A stretch of 47,021 nt of DNA. Origin: JBAYZQ01 sp041672385. GTDB lineage: Bacteria > Spirochaetota > Spirochaetia > Sphaerochaetales > Sphaerochaetaceae. Positions 43,310 through 47,021 of the stretch are shown here, piece after piece. The notes below the pieces were generated by a model. It did not search any database. It was not told the origin of the DNA and worked only from the letters and a program-made list of their open reading frames with translations. Position numbers and translations under genes: made by a program. Position 1 is the first letter of the stretch. Each line of letters begins with the position of its first letter. The stretch covers positions 1 to 47,021 of the forward strand of contig JBAYZQ010000001.1 of the NCBI GenBank assembly GCA_041672385.1, written 5' to 3'.

Positions 43310-45457
43310 ATGTTATATATTTTATTACTAGTAGCAGTTGCATTTTCACTGATACTGGCAAAGATTAATTATACTCATGTTAGCAAACTGTCAGCTGGGA
43401 CAGAGCGTATGCAAACGATAGCTGGGTATATTCAAGAAGGGGCGAAGGAATTTCTCCATCAAGAGTACAAGTTACTCTATTTGGTGGGAGGAATATTGTT
43501 TGTTGTTATTTTTGTAGCTGTTTCTTACACTGCTGCAATTTGTTTTGTGTTAGGAGCAACAATGAGTGCTTTGGCAGGTTGGATTGGAATGAAGATTGCA
43601 ACAATAGCCAATGTAAGAGTAACAAATACAGCAAGAGAAACAAAAGATAGAGGCAAGACTCTTAAAGTTGCTTTCACTGGTGGTTCAGTAATGGGCTTAT
43701 GTGTTGGTGGATTTGCACTTCTTGGTTTACTTATTGTTTATTTTGTATTTGGAAAACTCCTGGGACAACTTAGAGTTGATTCTTTAGTATTCCATAGTAA
43801 TTTCTTAGGCATAAGTGACATACCATTTACAATGAGTGTAAGTTGTTATGCTCTTGGTTGTTCAATCATTGCAATGTTCAATCGTGTTGGTGGTGGAATT
43901 TATACAAAAGCTGCTGATATGGGAGCTGATCTTGTTGGAAAAGCTGAAGAAGGAATACCTGAAGATGATGCAAGAAACCCTGCCACTATTGCTGATAACG
44001 TTGGTGATAACGTTGGTGATGTTGCTGGTTTAGGTTCTGACTTACTTGAAAGTTATGTTGGAGCAATTACATCTGCTATCATCCTTGCTATATACACATC
44101 TTTTTCATTGAAATCAACTTCTATGGCAATATCTTATGAATCCCTAGTTTCATTGGTATCTTATCCACTTATTTTTTGTGGAATTGGACTTATAAGCTGT
44201 TGTTTAGCAATCGTATTTTTCTTGGTAAAAAAGAAAGTTGGCGATTTACATAAAGAACTTAATGGAACTACCTATGTTGCTGCAGGATTGACTATAGTTT
44301 TGAATTTGATTATTACACCTATTGTTTTCAAAACTCCAGTTTCTTCTTTTAACTTCGGAGTATTATCACCATGGATTTGTGCCATGTTTGGAATTATCGC
44401 AGGAATAGTAATCGGAATGTTTGCAGAATATTATACCAGTTACAGTCATCAGCCAACACTTAAACTTGCAAAAGCTAGTGAACAGGGTTCAGCAATTGTA
44501 ATAACTAATGGTTTAGGACTTGGAATGAATTCAACTATTCTTCCTGTTTTTATACTTGCAGCATGTATTATTTTAAGCAATGCCTTTGCTGGTCTTTACG
44601 GTGTTGGAATGGCAGCTATGGGAATGTTAAGTTTCGTTTCAGCAACAGTAAGTGTTGATACTTATGGACCAATTGCAGACAATGCAGGTGGAATAGCTGA
44701 AATGTGTGGACTTGATGAAGAAGTAAGAGAAATAACCGATGAACTTGATGCTATTGGAAATACAACAGCTGCAATTGGAAAAGGTTTTGCAATTGGTTCA
44801 GCTGCCTTGGCAGCTCTTTCCTTGTTTGCATCTTTCCTTTATGCCGTTGCAGGTGAAAATAGTGGTAACCTCTCCCTCGTTGTTAACATGATTGATACAT
44901 TGACCTTAGCTGGTGCTTTAGTTGGTGCTGCGCTACCTTATTTGTTCTCTGGTGTTCTTATTGAAGCAGTATCTAAAACTGCACAAAAGATGGTAGATGA
45001 AGTAAGAAGACAGTTTAAAATGGATCCAGGTATTTTAGAAGGAACAAGTACCCCTAAATATACTCAATGTATTGCAATTTCTAGTAAAGGTGCTCTTTCA
45101 GAAATGAAGAAACCTGCTTTGATTTCAATTGTAACCCCATTATTGGCAGGATTTATTTTTGGACCAAGATTCGTAGGTGGACTTTTAATTGGAACAACTC
45201 TTTCCGCTGTTATGTTAGCTATCTTTACAGCCAATTCAGGTGGAGCATGGGACAATGCTAAAAAGTATGTTGAAATTGGACACTTCGGTGGAAGTGGAAG
45301 TTCTGCTCATAAAGCATCAATTGTTGGAGATACCGTAGGTGATCCACTTAAAGATACTGTAGGACCTTCACTTGATATTCTTATCAAGATAATGAGTGTT
45401 ATCTCAGTAATTATGGTTTCAATCTACTCTGAGTTTAATTTGATTGGATTATTCTAG
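43310..45457 (+). CDS. hppA: Membrane-bound K+-dependent pyrophosphatase (ion pump)
   Basis: A 715-residue integral membrane pyrophosphatase with about 16 membrane segments. It couples hydrolysis of pyrophosphate to pumping of H+ or Na+. Substrate and Mg2+ motifs are visible: GIPEDDARNPATIADNVGD, then NVGDVAG, and the C-terminal GDTVGDPLKDTVGPS. The site that separates the subclasses reads GNTTAAIGKG with alanine (A487) where K+-independent enzymes have lysine, so it should need K+. I cannot decide between Na+ and H+. It has its own promoter, an AGGAGG site and a strong terminator, so it is monocistronic. Confidence 0.96.
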   Translation: MLYILLLVAVAFSLILAKINYTHVSKLSAGTERMQTIAGYIQEGAKEFLHQEYKLLYLVGGILFVVIFVAVSYTAAICFVLGATMSALAGWIGMKIATIANVRVTNTARETKDRGKTLKVAFTGGSVMGLCVGGFALLGLLIVYFVFGKLLGQLRVDSLVFHSNFLGISDIPFTMSVSCYALGCSIIAMFNRVGGGIYTKAADMGADLVGKAEEGIPEDDARNPATIADNVGDNVGDVAGLGSDLLESYVGAITSAIILAIYTSFSLKSTSMAISYESLVSLVSYPLIFCGIGLISCCLAIVFFLVKKKVGDLHKELNGTTYVAAGLTIVLNLIITPIVFKTPVSSFNFGVLSPWICAMFGIIAGIVIGMFAEYYTSYSHQPTLKLAKASEQGSAIVITNGLGLGMNSTILPVFILAACIILSNAFAGLYGVGMAAMGMLSFVSATVSVDTYGPIADNAGGIAEMCGLDEEVREITDELDAIGNTTAAIGKGFAIGSAALAALSLFASFLYAVAGENSGNLSLVVNMIDTLTLAGALVGAALPYLFSGVLIEAVSKTAQKMVDEVRRQFKMDPGILEGTSTPKYTQCIAISSKGALSEMKKPALISIVTPLLAGFIFGPRFVGGLLIGTTLSAVMLAIFTANSGGAWDNAKKYVEIGHFGGSGSSAHKASIVGDTVGDPLKDTVGPSLDILIKIMSVISVIMVSIYSEFNLIGLF

Positions 45458-45479
45458 AAATATTACTTTTAATAATTTT

Positions 45480-45516
45480 ATACCACGGAAATTAAATTTT
45501 CTGTGGTATTTTTTTT
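45480..45516 (+). terminator. Terminator of hppA
   Basis: A long stem (ATACCAC and the bases after it, pairing with the strand ending at 45509, with one G-T pair) is followed by seven to eight T. It lies 22 bases after the hppA stop. Confidence 0.88.
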
Positions 45517-45533
45517 GACTTTAGTCTGTTAAG

Positions 45534-45769
45534 GATGTGAAACGTCATAAAACCAGCATGGGCGAGATTTTGAGATACCTTTGTGCATACAAAAGAGTCG
45601 AAATAATTGAAGATAAGAGTATCAATTTTTATGAGATATTTCATAAAAATTTGGCAATAAGCATTTCTTGTTAAAGAAGTATTATGTAAGTATCGTGGCG
45701 CTAAATGAATCAACTATAAAAAGTATTTTCAGAAACAAGAAACACAGAATATTATACAAAATAAAATGA
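45534..45769 (+). pseudogene. Decayed IS200/IS605-family transposase (TnpA) remnant
   Basis: Three reading frames in succession give pieces of an IS200/IS605 TnpA. The first is MGEILRYLCAYKRVEIIE (from 45558). The second, in a shifted frame, is RVSIFMRYFIK (about 45615-45648). The third is KFGNKHFLLKKYYVSIVALN followed by ESTIKSIFRNK (45647-45739), then a stop at 45767. The last piece matches the family motif KYGNxHFWxxGYYVSTVGLNE closely. The segment with the catalytic HUH (DHIHM) motif between pieces one and two is missing, and another deletion lies between pieces two and three. It is therefore inactive. No tnpB or guide RNA is recognised beside it. Confidence 0.8.
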
Positions 45770-45832
45770 GTGTGAAAGCAAGCGCTTTGAGTCACAAGCA
45801 GGTAATTTTAGGCTTATATTTTTAGTGAAAAC

Positions 45833-45849
45833 CACCTCTTTGAAGGGTG
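45833..45849 (+). mobile_element. Possible IS200/IS605 right-end hairpin
   Basis: CACCT (45833-45837) pairs with GGGTG (45845-45849), including a T-G pair, within an AAAACCACC context about 60 bases after the transposase remnant. This is the usual place and style of the subterminal hairpin, but the stem is short. Confidence 0.35.
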
Positions 45850-45855
45850 TTATGA

Positions 45856-46210
45856 TTAGGGGAATAGATATTACAATATTTATATATAAAATTAATAAGC
45901 ACTTGCCAATATCGAATAATTTAATTCTATTTACTTTCCTTTACAATAATTAATTTTTACTAATTATTAAATAAATTAAAAATTTTAATGGGTTTAACAT
46001 TAAATAGATTCCAAAATATCTATAATATTGTTTTTTTTAAAAAAATAATAAAAAAATATAAGAAACTAAGTTTTTTTAGTATTTAAAGATAAAAAGATTC
46101 CTTTTAATTAAGTAGAAATACCATAGTTTACATTTATATTATATCTATTTTATGATGGAAAAACGACAAAGTAGTTTCCATTTTTATAAATACTGTATTT
46201 TTTTTACCAT
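45856..46210. other. Very AT-rich intergenic stretch
   Basis: No gene, RNA or repeat family is recognised. Long A and T runs dominate from 46020 to 46080. It lies between the decayed transposase and the promoter of the dehydrogenase gene. Confidence 0.4.
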
Positions 46211-46238
46211 TTGATAATGAATAACTCTATTTTATAAT
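46211..46238 (+). promoter_or_regulatory. Promoter of the dehydrogenase gene
   Basis: TTGATA (46211-46216), a 16-base spacer and a perfect TATAAT (46233-46238), 26 bases before the ATG. Confidence 0.65.
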
Positions 46239-46264
46239 CTAATAAAAGTAGAAAGGAGGCTTAA

Positions 46265-47021
46265 ATGAAACGTCATGTAGCAGCGCTTTTTTCAAATGGA
46301 AAAATTAAGCTGGTTGAAGATACAGTACCACCTTTGACTAAGGGAATGGTTAGGATAAAAACTATATGTTCTTTGGTAAGTCCAGGGTCAGAACTTAAAG
46401 GATGGGATGCTTTAGCAAAACAAAGAATTAATCCAGAAACAGTGGTGTCACAAAAGAAATTTGGGTATTCAATAACTGGAATTATTGATGCTATTGGAGA
46501 CAATGTAAGCAGTCGACTTGAAGTTGGCTTAAGAGTGGTTGCCATTGGAGCAGGTTATGCTCAACATTCAGATTATGTTGTTGTTCCGCAAAATCTTTGT
46601 ATTGAAGTTCCTAAAAAAGTTAAAAGTTCAGATGCTTCTTATGCAATGCTTATAGCAACTGCCCTTCAAGTTTTAAGAAGGACAAAGCCTGAAATTGGAG
46701 AATATTATTTAGTATGTGGTTTAGGAATTGTAGGACTATTAACTGCTAAATTGTTGCAACTCAATGGCTGTAAGGTTCTAGGAATTGATAACCATTCTAC
46801 AAGAGTTGAGTTAGCTAAAAAATGGGGAATAGATCAAGTAGTGTTGGACTCTGATTTGGAGTATGATAAAAAACTAGATTCTTTTACTGAAAAAGAAGGT
46901 TTTGATGGTGCAGTTTTAGCTTTTGGTGGAAGGGCAGATGGTCCTTTAGATAGAATAGTAAAACATATGAGACTTTGTCCTGATAGTCACCATACAGGAA
47001 ATATAGTGGTAGTGGGGTGGC
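46265..47021 (+). CDS. Medium-chain (alcohol dehydrogenase-like) oxidoreductase, N-terminal part
   Basis: The first 252 residues of a gene that runs off the window. The N-terminal GroES-like domain has SLVSPGSELKGW where catalytic-zinc alcohol dehydrogenases have the first cysteine ligand, so the active-site zinc is probably missing or different. The Rossmann domain follows with YLVCGLGIVGLLTAKLL (GxGxxG) and an acidic residue at the end of the second strand (GIDNHS), favouring NAD(H). Similar SPGTE-type proteins act on sugars or polyols, but the substrate cannot be inferred. It has its own promoter and an AAAGGAGG site. Confidence 0.85.
   Translation, partial: MKRHVAALFSNGKIKLVEDTVPPLTKGMVRIKTICSLVSPGSELKGWDALAKQRINPETVVSQKKFGYSITGIIDAIGDNVSSRLEVGLRVVAIGAGYAQHSDYVVVPQNLCIEVPKKVKSSDASYAMLIATALQVLRRTKPEIGEYYLVCGLGIVGLLTAKLLQLNGCKVLGIDNHSTRVELAKKWGIDQVVLDSDLEYDKKLDSFTEKEGFDGAVLAFGGRADGPLDRIVKHMRLCPDSHHTGNIVVVGW

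Noticed and set aside
1..47021. CRISPR array
   Set aside because: No regularly spaced repeats with unique spacers and no cas genes were seen anywhere.

Overview
The window looks like chromosome of a low-GC anaerobic bacterium, most likely a spirochaete. The signs are a DUF3798 secreted protein, lipoprotein-like and secreted leaders, YesM/YesN-type two-component genes beside a sugar-type ABC transporter, a K+-dependent membrane pyrophosphatase, and NuoE/NuoF-type NAD(H) modules. The assignment is inferred from gene families only; a Firmicute or fusobacterium is not excluded.

Layout. 1-6.9 kb is ordinary core content: a partial DUF3798 protein, a GH1 beta-glucosidase, a metallophosphoesterase lipoprotein with a probable envelope protein, an SPFH/NfeD pair, nagB and mnmA. 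7.1-12.8 kb is a leftward, visibly GC-richer cluster: an AhpD-like CxxC protein, a free-standing lipoyl-type carrier, a lipoate-protein ligase, NuoE, NuoF, a MetV-like iron-sulfur protein and a NuoG-like iron-sulfur protein with its own MetV-like N-terminus. No 2-oxoacid dehydrogenase, glycine cleavage gene or H-cluster is present, so it reads as a possible NAD(H)-to-lipoyl-carrier redox system. A tRNA-Asp with promoter and terminator follows. 13.6-20.8 kb holds a sensor kinase/response regulator pair converging on a substrate-binding protein, two permeases and a nucleoside hydrolase.

21.75-42.9 kb is a 21-kb, very AT-rich, tightly coupled nine-gene operon. It contains a DndC/SspD-type PAPS-reductase-like protein, a DUF4007 protein (SspB type), a large P-loop ATPase (SspC type), a cysteine desulfurase (SspA role), a P-loop ATPase, a protein of unknown family, a 1747-residue HerA-like ATPase (SspFGH or DndFGH type), then a second divergent DUF4007 protein and a second very large ATPase. 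I interpret it as a DNA phosphorothioation modification/defence system of the SspABCD-SspFGH kind. The sulfur arm (desulfurase to PAPS-reductase-like protein) and the B/C pair would install the mark, and F/G/H would act on unmarked DNA. The appended second B-C pair is the most unusual part; I know of no description of it.

42.9-47.0 kb returns to core content: hppA with promoter, leader and terminator, a decayed IS200/IS605 transposase that has lost its catalytic HUH region, and the start of a medium-chain dehydrogenase gene cut by the window edge.
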